Translations under genes and position numbers: made by a program
From: Glandiceps talaboti
Lineage: Eukaryota; Hemichordata; Enteropneusta; Spengelidae
Length of the DNA: 62,000 nucleotides
Direction of reading: 5' to 3'
Assembly: GCF_964340395.1 (NCBI RefSeq)
Contig: NC_135568.1
Coordinates: forward strand, 8,511,280-8,573,279
In this document: piece after piece, positions 13,801 to 28,800 of the stretch
Position numbering within the stretch: the first letter of the stretch is position 1
Layout: every line of letters begins with the position of its first letter
The notes under the pieces: generated by a model
Seen by the model: only the letters and a program-made list of their open reading frames with translations
The model's database searches: none
Told to the model about the DNA's origin: nothing

Positions 13801-16800
13801 ACCCGTGTTAAAACAATGCATGTTGCTAATATACTGTTACAAGATGTAGTGTAGATTTGAAAGCATAGAAGGTAAATCTTGAGTAAAGACAGATGGAACA
13901 GATTAGAAAGGAAAGATTTACTGTGTATGTGGGGTAGGCAATCCAAAATCTACTCTTACTACTTACAAGGCAGAGTACATCTAATCGGTTGTCGAGTTAT
14001 CCAACTGAAAACATATAGCTAACGCATGAGTGTTCCTTCCTAGCCTGTGTGAAACACATAGAACACGCGTACGAACTCGGGTAGCATTGATCAATTATGT
14101 CTTCATTTAAAACTTTGAGAGTACTATTGTTTATGTTAATTATCATCACTTCGCTGTTACTTACCCTTGATTTTTTAAAATAATAACATGATGTAGTGTA
14201 GCTTTGAAAGCATAGAAGCTTGTAGCAAGGAGGAGATAAATCTTTAGTATAGTGTACTTGGGTAGCATTAATCAATTATGTCTTTATTTACTATTTTGAG
14301 AGAGAAAACTATTGTTTATGTTAATTATCATCACTTCGTTATGACTTCAAGGCTCCAAATTAATTTTTTCTAAACCTTTGTTTTATTTTAGGAAGAGGTA
14401 TTAAGTCTTTACGCAGTTTGAATCAATGTGACTTCATAGTGGAATATGCAGGTGAATTGATTAGTGAAATAGAAGGAGAAAAAAGAGAGGAAAGTGATCC
14501 AAGTACTTTTCGCTTCTTCTTTACTCATAACAAATCAAATATGTGGTAGGTTATCAAATTTTTTCCCCTTATGAGTTTTTTGGTCGTGTACTACTTTGAT
14601 GTTGTTCAGACTCAAAACCTTAGTTGCTAGTTGCTTTTAACTCTCTTTATGCAATTAGTTTACACCCAGTACAGATTTCTGTTTGAATTTCTAGTTTCCA
14701 GTTGTCATAAGTTAAATTTGCAAAGGACAGTGTAGGGATGGTAGCTCAGTTTTCTGGATCATTTTTAGCACAACTTAAAACTAGTAGGTTATTGAATGAT
14801 GATGTATAAAGCATTGTGAGGTACCTGTCTGGCTACCCTCTATACTACTTATCTGTATGTATGTATGTATGTATGTATGTATGTATGTATGTATGATTGT
14901 ATGTATGTATGTATGTATGTATGTACGTACGTACGTACGTACGTACGTATGTATGTATGTATGTATGTAGGTACGTGTATGTATGTATGTATGTATGTCT
15001 GTAGGTACGTGTATGTATGTATGTATGTATGTATGTATGTATGTATGTATGTATGTATGTACGTACGTACGTGTATGTGTATGTATGTATGTATGTATGT
15101 ATGTATGTATATTTGTATGTATGTATGTATGTATGTATGTATGTATGTACATGTATGTGTATGTATGTGTGTATGTATGGATGTATACATATATACATGT
15201 ACAGGGATGTAGAAATGTTTTAGGTTTTAGTATAGCCGGTTAATTAGTAATTATTATAGCCGGAAATCTAAGCGGCAATGGGGAGCGGGGGGGGGGGGGG
15301 GGGGGGGTGTTGTGTTGGACTTTCCCCCCTCCCACACGGTATGTGAATTTTTCATTTCCAAAACCCAAAGTAGGCCTCCCCCAACACTTTTGACAAAAGT
15401 TTGTCAATTCAATTGTTGATGTTACCCAAAACTATTTGAGGTAAGGAACAAAAAGGGTTTGTTTGGGGGTAAAAAAATCTCTTAGCAATTTGGCTCAAAA
15501 TCAATTAGCAAAACCAGACATCCAATTACTGAATTACTTCAATTAGCCAAACTCACCAGACAAAAAAAATTGATTTAAAAATGACAATCAAGAACTAATT
15601 TATTGTATGTAGTGTTTTTTTTTCTTTTTTTAATTAGTACCAATCACGTAGATTTGACAGTTTGATTTGCAGAACTTACTTTTTCAAGTTCATCACTTTG
15701 ATCAGTGTGAAGATCAGATGTCCTCTCAAACTGTGATTCAAGCTTGACAGATTTCCTCAAATAATAGTAATATATGTATTATAAATGTTAGTGAAAAGTT
15801 GCTCAAATTGATTTTTCTAGATCTTTTGGTAGCCAGAATTTTGGGAAGCAAATGTATCATTCAAAAGTTTGTACTAAAAATAACAAATTATGGTGTTTCC
15901 CCCATTGATTCATGGCAGGTCATGGCAGGTCAAAATGCGTCTGCTGCCAGTAATGGTGGACCGGCCATGCCGAACAATCATTTAATTCTTATTTGATCCC
16001 ATTTAGTGCTGTAAACTTAGAAAAATATGTTCCGGCAAGTTTGACTTGTGCTTCGAAGTTAGAAAATCTTCTCACCAATGCCAACATCAACATGATTTTC
16101 TCTCACTTTGTGGTGTGATTTGGCGAGCAATCAGAAACTCTGAATCCATAAACATGATAAATTCTAAAGATTTCATAGTTTTGGGGACCAATTTCTATAA
16201 ATATATTCATTTTCATATCTGGTAATTTATTGTTGACAGTCGGTTGTTTAACCGGCTTTTGGCTATTTTCTACATCCCTGATTATATATGTATGTATATG
16301 TATAATGTCTGTCTACTGAGTTTTCTGAGGAACCAAGTACAGCAAGTATCAGTTTGCCGTTGGGTATTATGGGTTATTAGTAATGGAAAGGTAATTAATC
16401 TGTGTTTTCATTCACTTCTTATTTTCAGTATTGACGCTACTTGTGGAGTATATAAAAATAGAAAGGGTCGATTTGTTAATCACAGCCAAAAAAAAGGCAA
16501 TGCCAAAATGAAAGTAATGATACACAATCATGTTCCAAAGCTGTGTTTGTTTGCAACAAAAAACATTGGAAAGGGTGAAGAAATATTGTACGACTATGGT
16601 GAGAAAGAATGTCATCTTCCATTTCTACATCCAGGTAAGATTGAATGTCTGCTCAATATTTCAATTTTACCCAAAAGGAGGATTTGAAAGATAGGCTGGA
16701 AATCAGTAGGTTTTACATAGCTTGTGACATTGAAGTCAACATAGGTGATAACATTTAGAGTTTAAATTCATCGATGGTTTTGAGTAAAGAGGTACATAGC

Positions 16801-19800
16801 TGAGCACATCACTTACTAATTAGGTTTGATACTTGTCATGCAATATGGTACTGAAAAGGGTACTCCATGAGTGCATTGTACATGTATATGGATCTGTGGT
16901 GTTTGTGTATGTATTATTTAATATAAACTTTCAAAATCAAATACTTTCACAGAATTTACTGATTTTCATGTCATGGATGTAAGAAAAATTTTGATTGATT
17001 TCATAGTGTGTATTGTTTGCCCTCATTTGGCTAATATGCGTTTTCAGGACAACACCCACAAACATTAAAATATGCAGAGATGTCAGAAATATTGAAAGAT
17101 AACAGCTATGAGTGCACGGAGCTAACTCTTGCCCCACCAACAAAAGAGTTGATGCAACATCTAGATCGATCTGTACCTAAGATGTTCTCCAGCCCTGGAA
17201 GAACTCTTGGGAAAACCTTAGAACAAGTGAGCTTCCTCTATCTTTTAATTTGTGTTCATATCTCAGACAGGTGTAATATGAAAATATGAGATGCCCTCTT
17301 GAAATCTGTTGTAAAGTTTTTTTTTAGGGCAGGGGTGTTAGTATTGTATGCAGTAACTGAGTTCTTTTCTGGATCATTTTTAGCACAACTTAAAACTAGT
17401 AGGTTATTGAATGATGATGTATAAAGCATTGTGAGGTACCTGTCTGGCTACCTTCTATACTACTTATCTGTATGTATGTATGTATGTATGTATGTATGTA
17501 TGTATGTATGTATGTATGTATGCATCCTCTGATTTGTCTGTCTACCTATCTAGTCCATTAATCCATACATCTTATGCCACAACCTAACCAATTCATCTAT
17601 CAAGCCTATGGTTCATCAAAATCCACTAAGATTTTGTATGAATATTTATTTTTCTCCTTACAGATATATGGTTTCGCTGCTTCTGATTCCATGAGTTTCA
17701 TAAACCCCTGTGCTGAAAGAAGGTCAAAGACATCATTCAACCATGGTGTAGCATCAGTGGATGATACTGAAAGAAACCTGAACTCTTTATCCCCTGCAAA
17801 CAATGACGTAAGTGTCTAAATAATAAATAATCATTAGACTGAAAGTGTGTTTTTTAGCACAACTGAACTGATAAGGTTCAGTAGTTCTATAGACAATGCC
17901 TGGTATCTGTCAGTCTGTCTGTCTGTCTCTGTGTGTATGTGTGTGTGTAAACAACTTAAAATCAAAACTGCTTGATTGATAGCATTGATATTTAGTGGGG
18001 CATGACATATGGTGTCTAGTTGGAAAATTATTCAAATGAAAATGATCAGTCAACAGATGTGTGATTTGGGTCAAAAAATGTGTTTTTTTTGTTAAAACTA
18101 AATAAATGAAGTAGTACTTGGCCGATTTGCTGAAATGTGGCGAGTATCTTCCCTGAGGTAAATTGATAAAGTTCTGCTGATGACAATGTGATACGATTAG
18201 TAATATACCATTTTTGACTAAAATGTGTATTTTTGATGAAATATCTGAATCTCTAAAACTGCTGGGCTTAATGAGCTGAAATTTAGTGTGGATTTTTTTT
18301 GGCATTGGGTAAATGAAGGATTTATAATGTCAGGATGAAAGTGGCAATATGCAAAATAGGTCCAAACATGTGTATTTTTAGTCAACAATCTGAAACTCTA
18401 AAACTACAGGGCCGAATGAGCTGAAATTTAATGTGGATGGTTCTAGCTCTGGATAAATGAAGTGTTTTTTTTCATTATATTCTGAAACAACCAGTAATAT
18501 GAAATTAAATCCAAATTTTTATGTTACAATTAGTGATATGAAAATTATGTCTAATCATGTTTATTTTTGGTCAAAAATCGTAAAGTTAAAAACTACAAGC
18601 CTAATTTAAAGTGTTTCAAACTTATTTATCACTGTCTAGGAGACGTTTTTTACTTACTGAAACATGACGCTTTGGACTTCCTACAAAACATTTACATGTC
18701 AATTTCCGTCTCGATACAATCCAATATGGCTGCCAGGCAGCCATTTTGTTTCCAATCTTTGCATATCCAGAGCCATAACCCATACATGTGTGGACAGATC
18801 TCACTGAATGTTGTCAACTTGAAAGTGTCACAAACAAGAAATGTTGTGATCAAAACACCGACTGCCAGTTCCTTAAAACTCTATCCTAGTGGGAACTATG
18901 TCATTGACAATGACTTGTTATAACATGCTATAAACATGCACACATGCAAACAAACAAAAGCGTGACATATATATATCCAATTACTATTTAGTATACCTTT
19001 AGTGTGATCTTAGACAGGCATACTTTGGTTATCTGTAAGAACGTAAATTGGATATATTTTACCAAATCACTTTGAATTTCTACTTTTTTGAAATTAGGGA
19101 ATAAATATTGAACTGAAAAGAAAGGACATTGGAAAAAATGATAATATGTATGGAGAGGGGACAAGTAATGCCGGTTTAACTGCTTTACAGGTTTGTTTAT
19201 AACATCGTTCATGTAGACTTTGGGATTTCCTTTTACAGTTCTAATGACAATTGATTTGCCATTGTTTCTGGACATGCCCAGTCTTTTAAACTAAAATTCA
19301 TGCCATTAATTGAGATATATTGGTTTTAATTTCAATTTGCAGGAAAGTCAGTCTACATATAAATGTTACCCTAAATTTGTTAAATTTTAGTAAATGTATT
19401 TCTTCGATCTCGATATTGTAAAATAGATAGTAAATAATTTAAGGTAACGTCTCTAAGAGCCTGCCGTTTATTGAGCTCTGTTGTTCCTCTATCTTACAGA
19501 AGGATAAGAAAACTCACAAAATCATAACCATTAATCTGTCATATAGCACATTCAAAACTGGTTTGCATTTATCATTTTTTCCCATTCTCACAGATTTTTG
19601 ATAAAATGGAGAACTCTGGGGACGTAATTATGCTCAGTTCAGAGGAGGAGCAGGAGGAGGTTGATGAAATTGGTAACGATAAAAGAGTAGGTATTTCATA
19701 GTAGGAATATTTTCTTAAAGTTGGAGAAAATCCATGAGTTTATTTTGTTGATTCATTCTCCTGATCAAGGCAAAATTCCAATTACCTAGACCAGAAACTG

Positions 19801-22800
19801 AATGACAGTTATGTTCTTTGTTTCACTCATTTAGAAGTCTCTAGGAAGCAGTTTTATGATGCTTGACAAATACGAGGAATCAAGGGACTCGTCTACTGAA
19901 AAGCAGTCATGGCAGTGCATCATATGCGATTGGGAGACAGATAACACATCAAAATTGGTGGGCCACATGAAACTTCACATTGGTAGGCCACCCACTTCTT
20001 TATTCAGTTTTCCTCCTTTGACCTTTTCTTGATTAACACAAAGTGAGCTTTCTTGAATATTTTGAGTGTTTGGTGATGTAAAAGTATACTTTCATGTGTT
20101 GGTTTCCATTGTCATCCGTGTTTTGAAAATAAATGTATTTACATGTACATACCTGTATAATCGTAATTGACATTCGTACGTAAATTTATAAATATGCCAA
20201 TACTATAAGCTAGATAGAAATAAACTATTTTTCATTGCTCTGCAATATTAACTAGCACAGGTTACTTGCTTAATAATAACAATATCTATTTGAATCACTT
20301 TGCAAACAGATTTGCTTTCCAAGAATGGTGATGATGATGATTGTAATGTACAGGTAAGTGATAGGTACTATGCTGAAAGACAATAATGTAGTTGACCATT
20401 GGCACTATTTTATTTTATTATAAGGGGTAAAATAAATAGGTATTGGAACTATATCATGTAAAGTTGAAAAATCCTCAACAAAGTGTGTGAGGAAGTCCTC
20501 GATAAATTGTGTTTTCTATAAGGATCGTTACCCAGATGGTAATTTGTAAAGTATGAAATTCCTAGCTGTGCTAGTATGGCAAAAGCACGTTTTGATGAGG
20601 GTGTTCTAATATGTATTGGACATATATCATGAAAAGTTAAAAAATCCTCAACAAAGTGTTGTTTTGAGTGTGTGAGGAAGTCCTCGATAAATGATGTTGT
20701 CTCTTAAGGAGTTCCCCTGATGACAAATTAACTGATTAAATAACATAGTATCAGATAGGGTATACTTTTTTGCATAAAATTGGTATCCCCAAATTGTGGG
20801 TTTTAGTATTAGCGCAGAGCCTCCCTGCAATGTTACCCATGGAGGTACCCCAGGCCGTCCCATTACTGACTGCCTCCACGGCCTATTAGGTACTGTAACG
20901 TTTCATTGCATTCACTCCATTTTACTGTGGTCTACTAGGATTCTTTTACGCACCATGACTGCTGTGGCAAATTTTTTGACAGTTTAAAAATCTGGCATGG
21001 CAATCACTGCATGTCACGTTTTCCCCTCCCATCCCCCTGCGTTGTCTCACGTCCATCCCGTTTTGTCCAGGGTGGCCTGAAACATCGTGTGGGATTAAGT
21101 AATCTGTGTAAGCAATTTTGTGTTTAGACTTGACAGATTATTGGCTGGACTCCTGATTAAGCTGCTTAAATTGTTGTTGATTAGTCCCCGCCACGGACAA
21201 AGTCTGCGACGGGGATGGGGACTTATAGATTGGGCTCCGTCCGTGTGTGCGTGCGTCCATAGTCATTTCTCAGACATGACTGGATCGATTTCTCTCAAAC
21301 TTGGTACAAGGACAACACATTATGTCATACATATGCACGTCAATTTGTTTTGTGATACGATCCGATATGGCTGCCAGGCAGCCATTTTGTTTCAATTTTT
21401 ACATGTCTAGAGCTAATACTTGAACATGACTAGACCGATTCTTCTTAAACTTTGTACAAGGACAAGACAATAGATTGTACATATGCACGTCAATTTCCTG
21501 GGTGTTACGGTCCAATATGGCTGCCAGACGGCCATTTTATTTCAATTCTTTCATGTCGAGAGCCAATACTTGAACATGACTGGATCAATTTTTCTCAAAG
21601 TTGGTATAAAGACAAGACAATAGAGTGTACATTTGCACGTCAGGCAGCCATTTTGTTTCAATTTTTACATGTCCAGCACCAATACTTGAACATAACTGGA
21701 CCGATTCTTCTCAAACTCGATACAAGGACAAGACAGTAGAGTGTACATATGCACGTCAATTTCCTGGGTGTAACGGTCCAATATGGCTGCCAGACGGCCA
21801 TTTTATTTCAATTCTTTTATGTCCAGAGCCAATACTTGAACATGACTGATCAATTTTTCTCAAAGTTGGTATAAAGACAAGACAATAGAGTGTACATTTG
21901 CATGTCAATTTGTTTTGTGATATGATTCAATATGGTTGCCAGACGGCCATTTTATTTCAATTTTTTCATGTCCAGAGCCAATACTTGAACATGACTGATC
22001 AATTTTCCTCGAAGTTGGTACAAAGACAAGACAGTGTGGATTACATTTGGACGTCAATTTGTTTTGTGATACGATCCAATATGCCTGCCAGACGCCCATT
22101 TTGTTTCAATTTTTACATGTCCACAGCCAATACTTGAACATGCCTGGACCGATTCTTCTCAAACTCGGTACAAGGACAAGACAATAGAGTTTTAATATGC
22201 ACGTCAATTTCCTGGGTGTTACGGTCCAATATGGCTGCCAGACAGCCATTTTGTTTGACAGTATCATTGGTGCTATATTTCATACAATCTAATCACACTA
22301 CCATGACTGGTGGCAATTCTCTAAAAACATTCATTGCGGGGACTGAGTCATCTCTGATGACAGCTTGTTAATATATATGTTTTGCAAATTTGTCAGTACT
22401 GCAGAAATTCAGATTGAAACATTTTTTGAATGTGTTTATAACAAAAATTATAACTTCTTTCTCAGATCCATTCCCCATTAGCTGTTGGTGGAGAAGGTGA
22501 AGATCTACGAGAATGTTCAGTGTCTAATGTAACATCACCCAACCACCTCGTTAACGTTGTTAAATCAGTGGCTGATACTAGGAAAAACTCAAAGTCTGCA
22601 ACCCCTGTACAGAAAAACGTAAGTGTTTGAAAGCTGTCCATTGAATACACAGGGAACATTGCACATCCCAGTACTAGGATGTGGCCACATCATAGTGCTA
22701 GGAAGAAGAGCATAGCTATGTACCAGCTGTGAGCCTCACAGCCCCGTTACAGGGTATATTTTTTCACAGCCCTGGTACATGGTTGTGTGAAAAATANNNN

Positions 22801-25800
22801 NNNNNNNNNNNNNNNNNNNNNNNNNNNNNNNNNNNNNNNNNNNNNNNNNNNNNNNNNNNNNNNNNNNNNNNNNNNNNNNNNNNNNNNNNNNNNNNNNNNN
22901 NNNNNNNNNNNNNNNNNNNNNNNNNNNNNNNNNNNNNNNNNNNNNNNNNNNNNNNNNNNNNNNNNNNNNNNNNNNNNNNNNNNNNNNNNNNNNNNNGAGT
23001 CATGTGGTTAGTATTCATACATACAAAATCATAATATTAGTGAGCGTGATGTCATAATGATTGTTTATGTATATGTGTGTGTGTGTGTGTGTCTATAAAT
23101 GTATTATATAATATACACTGTATATATGTATGTATGTGTGTGTGTGTGTATGTATGTGTGTATGTAGTTTGCATCCTTTTACTGCAGATTTTAATGCCCA
23201 TTTTATAAGTCAATTTCATAATTTCAAAATGTTGGAGTAAAGACTTGATTTTGTATTAATTATATTTTGTAGAAGTGAGTGATGATGATGATGATGAAAA
23301 TGATTTAGACAAAGGCATGGAAAATAACACTGAAAACAGTCAGAACGAAGAAGAAAGAGAAAATACAAACTGTAATGACAGTATAGGAATCAATGGAAGT
23401 GATAGAAATGATGTTATTGAAGGTAGGTTTTATTAAAAACATGGTTTAATTTGTATACATTATTTGCATTATTCGCATTACAAATTTACTTTACTGATTC
23501 TGTTCCATTAATTTGACATGTTCAGTGCTATATAATTATGTCATTTTGAGATTTCATATATTAAGTAGAAAACTTCTCTTTTGTAATGTTTCCTTACAGT
23601 GCTTCCATTCACATATTTGACTCTGAAATACTGCCACACGTTAATGCATCACTTTAATATGTTCTGATTTAGTCATAATATAGACATCATTTAGTCGTAA
23701 TATTAACTGCAATCCTCAATTGTAGTATTCTTTGATGAGCTGGCCAAACTTGCACCTGCATTAAGTTAAATAGTCACAAGTAACTATCTCTGTAAGGGGA
23801 CTTACAGATTGAGTTCCGTGGATGCGTGCGTCTGTCCGTCCATCCGTCCGTCCGGAGCCGTTTCTCGGACATATGCCTGGACCGATTTTTCTCAAACTTG
23901 GCACAAGTATGAACCACAATGGCATACATATGCATGTCAATCACTTTTGTGATATAATCCAGTATGACCACCAGGCGGCCATTTTGTTTGCAATTTTTCC
24001 ATGTCCAAAGCCATAACTCACTCATGCTTGAACAGATCTCATTCAAAGTTTGTATCTGGATAGTATTTTATAATTTACATGTGCATGTCAATTTTCGTCA
24101 TGATACAATCCAATATGGCTGCCCGACATCCATTTTGTTTGCGAATTTTCCATGTCCAAAGCCATAACTCAGTCTTGTGTGGGCAGACCTCATTGAAAGT
24201 TGCAATTTGGACAGTTTCCTATGCCAAACATGTACATGACAATTTTTGTTGGGATACAGTCCAATTTGACCACCAGTTGGCCATTTTGTTTTGCCCAAAG
24301 CCATAACTCAGTCTTGTGTGGACAAATCTCACTCAAAGTTGGGATTAGGGCAGTGTTCTATGACATATGTACATGTCAATTTCATCACACTACAATCTAT
24401 TAAGGCTGCCAGGTGGCCATTTTGTTTTCAATTTTTCAATGTTCATGGGGGGGGGGGGGGGGGGGGGTAGGTGTTGAAGATGTCCAGTTTTTGGATAATT
24501 GTTCAAATGAACATGGTCCAATGAACTTGTTAATTTGTTTCATAAAAGGCTTTGCACCCAATGCATTCTTAGCTGTTTGTCATGAAATTTGGTGATGGTA
24601 CTACTTGTAAATAAATGAGGATTTCAACATGACATGGTGATATATTGAGAAATATGAAGAAATATTTTTAAACGTGTATTGTGGTAAAAAATAACTGCTA
24701 AAGTGTTAATCAGTTCAGGTAGAAATTTACTGAGAATGTTTCAAGAGATGTGTTGAATGATGATGATTTGGTAAGTGATGCTAGTTAGTCCTGATATTTT
24801 GACTTTTTTTAAAGAAAAAAACATGCATGAGTGCATTTTATATAAAGAAAATGATAAACTTTAAAAGTATAAAGATAAACTCAGTGACAGATGTAACACA
24901 GTGCAAATTATACTTTTTTCTGATATACCTTCAAAATAAGCTTTACTTTACCAGCTATAGAATATGCATACATGAAAACAAGGTCTTTGGAAATTATGGT
25001 ATAAAATTTACATAACTTCTAATCTCCTTTTATGTTCATGCTCAGCTCCAGAAGAAGTTGTGAGTGAAGAGTCAAGTGAAGGATCTCAAACTGAGATAGC
25101 AGGTAAATAGAAACTTTACTGTCAAACTATCTTAACAATCATACCGATTAATCAGTCACCAAACATGGTAACAATGAATAATTCATGTAAAGGTCAAAAG
25201 TTTGCTATCTTGACCAATCAGGTACATGCATTCCATTGCGCAATACACACCACTTGTACTGTGTTGTTGTTGTCATCCGTACTGTGTACTGTCAAAATGT
25301 ATATAAAACGTCTTGGCATGTCAAGAAACAAATACAATGGAAAAAAATGACACACTTGAATTGGGTATGTGAATTGAAGCTTAGATTTTTATCAGTAGGA
25401 AAAGATCCGAGTCTATTCAAACTCCCCTTTTTGAAATTTGTTCGACCTGCCACGAAAAATTTGCACTGAAAATATTTTTTTGAATGAGAATACCGACAAA
25501 CTCAAGATACAAATGCACGCCTTGTATAGAAAGTTTACTTCTGCATTGTTCATTAAACATTCACGTACGTACTGTGGTTGCTATATGTTTACATGAATAG
25601 CCATGCTTGGCTGAACTAGTCATCCTAATGTTACCACAGTTCACCATGAATTTACCTATGTTCCCAGACCTTAAAAAAACACTGAAACAACTAAGTGTAA
25701 AGTTGTCAGTGTGAATGGTGAAGTACCCCCACCTCAATAGGTATTAGTGGCAACATGATTACACTTTCTGCAATAATGAAGTATTCAGTGTAAATGTAAC

Positions 25801-28800
25801 AAAGTACTGGTACAGCTATATCTGTAAAATTTCCATGGTGCACTCCAGAGCTGTATGAGAGCCTTAATTAAACAATTCATCAGTTGGGGGTGAGGGGTGG
25901 GGGGTGGACTGTTGTCACTTTTTGCAGTGAATTGTAGTATATATAGTCAGGCAGGCATTTTGTTAAGTGCCAGTGCAGATATATGTACACTCTTTGTGAA
26001 TTTTAAAAGTGACCCGCTTCTTGGAAGACAGTAAATATCTAAATTCTGGTATTAAAACATTCTTTGATACTTGTATAAATTTATATTAGGAGTAACGATG
26101 GTTCTCTTTTATTTTATTATTATTATAAAATGTTGCTAGGTTATTTACATTATACAGAAGCAGGGCTTCATAAGAGGTGATATATAATATAACATATCGT
26201 GTTCTAGCTGACCAAAGTACATGGATCTTGGCAGTATGCTATAATATAAAATGATTTTCTCCTCCTTTAGAATTCACCAACCAACAGAGTGAAATATCTG
26301 TCAATAGCACTTCAGAAGCTCCTGTTAAAGGTACTTGTTTATTTTCATATCCTGCTCCAATAGACCCCATAGTATTTGAGGCCATAATATGATGACATTG
26401 ACCTTGTGTTCTTTTGTGGTTACAGATAATAGTCATTGTTCTTCTTATAATAGTTACAAGGCATTACCTACTAAATCTGCACTGTGACAACTATCATATA
26501 TTTTACTCATTTTTGTTGTTTTAGACCCTGGTCGGTACAAAACACAGGCCAGGCCATGTCAAGACTGATTTTTTTTGTGGATTCACATTCAATTTGGATC
26601 CATCGCAAATTTCAAAAATCCTTTCAAATGCTGGCCAGGTCAAGACCAATTATTTTTTGGATTCACATTCATCTCCATCACAAATTTCAAAAGGCCATGT
26701 GAGGACGGGATAGTTTGGGGGGGGGGGGGGGGGGGGGTTCAAATTCACACTTAGATCCATTGCAAGTTTCATCAGCCCTTTCAAATGCAGGCCTGATAAA
26801 AGACCGAATATTTTTGGGGTTCACATGGCCTGGCCTGACCTGTGTTTTGTACTGACTGTTTAGACCCTCAGGTAGCAATACTCACATCGAATCAGAAGGC
26901 ATTTCCAATGGATAACCCTTTTGTATCAGATGTAACCTTTTTGCAGATTTTAATAGAAACAGGTATATCCATAGGTTTACTATTGAATATGTATAAGCTC
27001 AATAACAATTTTAATAAACAAGTTGCTGACAGTTAGAACACGACCTGGGGATAAACTTGTAGGTATTTTTAGTGAAAACATTACTACTAATATACCATCT
27101 GGTAGTTTCAAAAGCCTGCTGCTTTCAAGGCTTAAATAGTTTCCACTGAGAAGTTAAGGCAAGCTAGAGGATTTGTTAGCCTGGATAATGACTGAGACAT
27201 TCTATTCTTCAGGGTTATCCATAAAAAATGATGGGTGTAAAACAAGATAGAGTACTTTGACAATGCTTGCTATGACCAGTGCATATAAGTACTTACTTTT
27301 CTTTGAATGTTTGATCAGTTCTGCTGTCTTTAACAGTGAGCAGAGCTGTAGGGGTAGGTTGATATCTGACCTATGTCCATCTGTCTGTTGTCTATCAACT
27401 TTTTAGATTTCAATCTTCTCCAAAATTACTCAATATCCAATTTAGCTAACATTTGGTGTCCTCTGGGGAGTGGATGTAAGTTTGTTGTTACAATTAAGCA
27501 TGTGCAAATTACGTTTAAAAGTGGGTTTGTATACAATCCCAACTCCTTGAAGAGCATACAATCTGTTGTAGTCATATTGTACTACTTTCCTACAGCAGGG
27601 TTAACTGAGGCATGGCTGTGGTTCTCATTTTGCCTGAGAACATTAGTTATTCAGCAGTGGTGGCAGCGAGGTTTGTCCATACAACTGCTAGATTCCAAAC
27701 TTGCCACCCAGACTAATAGTCTGCCTATCATGACTCCAAGTGATCAAGTGTAGGTATAGATGGGTTGACATTTTCTGCTAGTCTTAAATGTCCATAATTG
27801 AAAGATCTAGTACCACCCCCACTCCTCATTCTTTTAACCATAAATTCGCTAACACCTAATTACTAATTAAATCATAACATTGACAAGAAATATTTGGGGT
27901 TAAAATACACAATTGAAATTGAGAACTTTCATGACTTTAAATATATTGAATTTTATTTTTATTTTTTGCAGGCTCCCATAGAAAGAAATGGCGTGCTGAA
28001 GAGCATGAAGTGGTTCTGCAACATTTCGAGAAAGACATAAGACTTCTAAGAGTGCCTGGAAAGCGGGATTGTGAATTATGTAAAAAAAAAAATCCCTTGT
28101 TGCAAAACAGGACATGGTCAGACATTAAATTTCATGTCTACAACAGAGTACAAATTCTAAGAAAAAAACCCAACCATTTTTAGCTCCAATGTCATTGTCA
28201 TCTAAGCTATATACTAGGGGCGCCAAGGCTGAAAATTTGGAAAAAAATTGCCTGGCTTGAAGTACAAACTTTGGCAGTATATTTAGTTAGAGTAATATGT
28301 AGGCCTTCAGAAAACTGATGTTGCCCCTCTGGATTCTCTTGCACAAACTCACAGGAGATGGTTTCCATAGTAATGTTGACACTATTTTGAAGGATGCTGA
28401 AACATTGAAAACGTCATATCTTGTGCCCCAGAAATACTACAACCATAATAAAAGTAAGTGTGTATATGTTCGAAGGGACAGACAATTGAATGAACACAAA
28501 ACCTGTTCGATTCAAGGTCATCTTCACTTTTTGGATTTTTATAGAAACATGCACTGAATCTTTTATGTATACTCCAATCAAGTATGACGTGTAAAGTTGA
28601 AAATGGGTCAGAACATAGCCATGTATACAATCTTTCAGAAAAAAGATGAAAGAGCAGATATGAATTTGCTTTGTAGCAAAAATCAGTTGCTAAGACAACT
28701 GATGTCAAGATCCACAATTATATCGAAATGGTGATATACTGAATATTTCAGCATCAGAAAGTGCTATTCATACGATGTAAGTGTCTATATATGCGTTTTT

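Noticed and set aside
14781-15243. Overlapping frames rich in YIHT or MYVC on both strands
   Set aside because: Six-phase readings of the TATG microsatellite.
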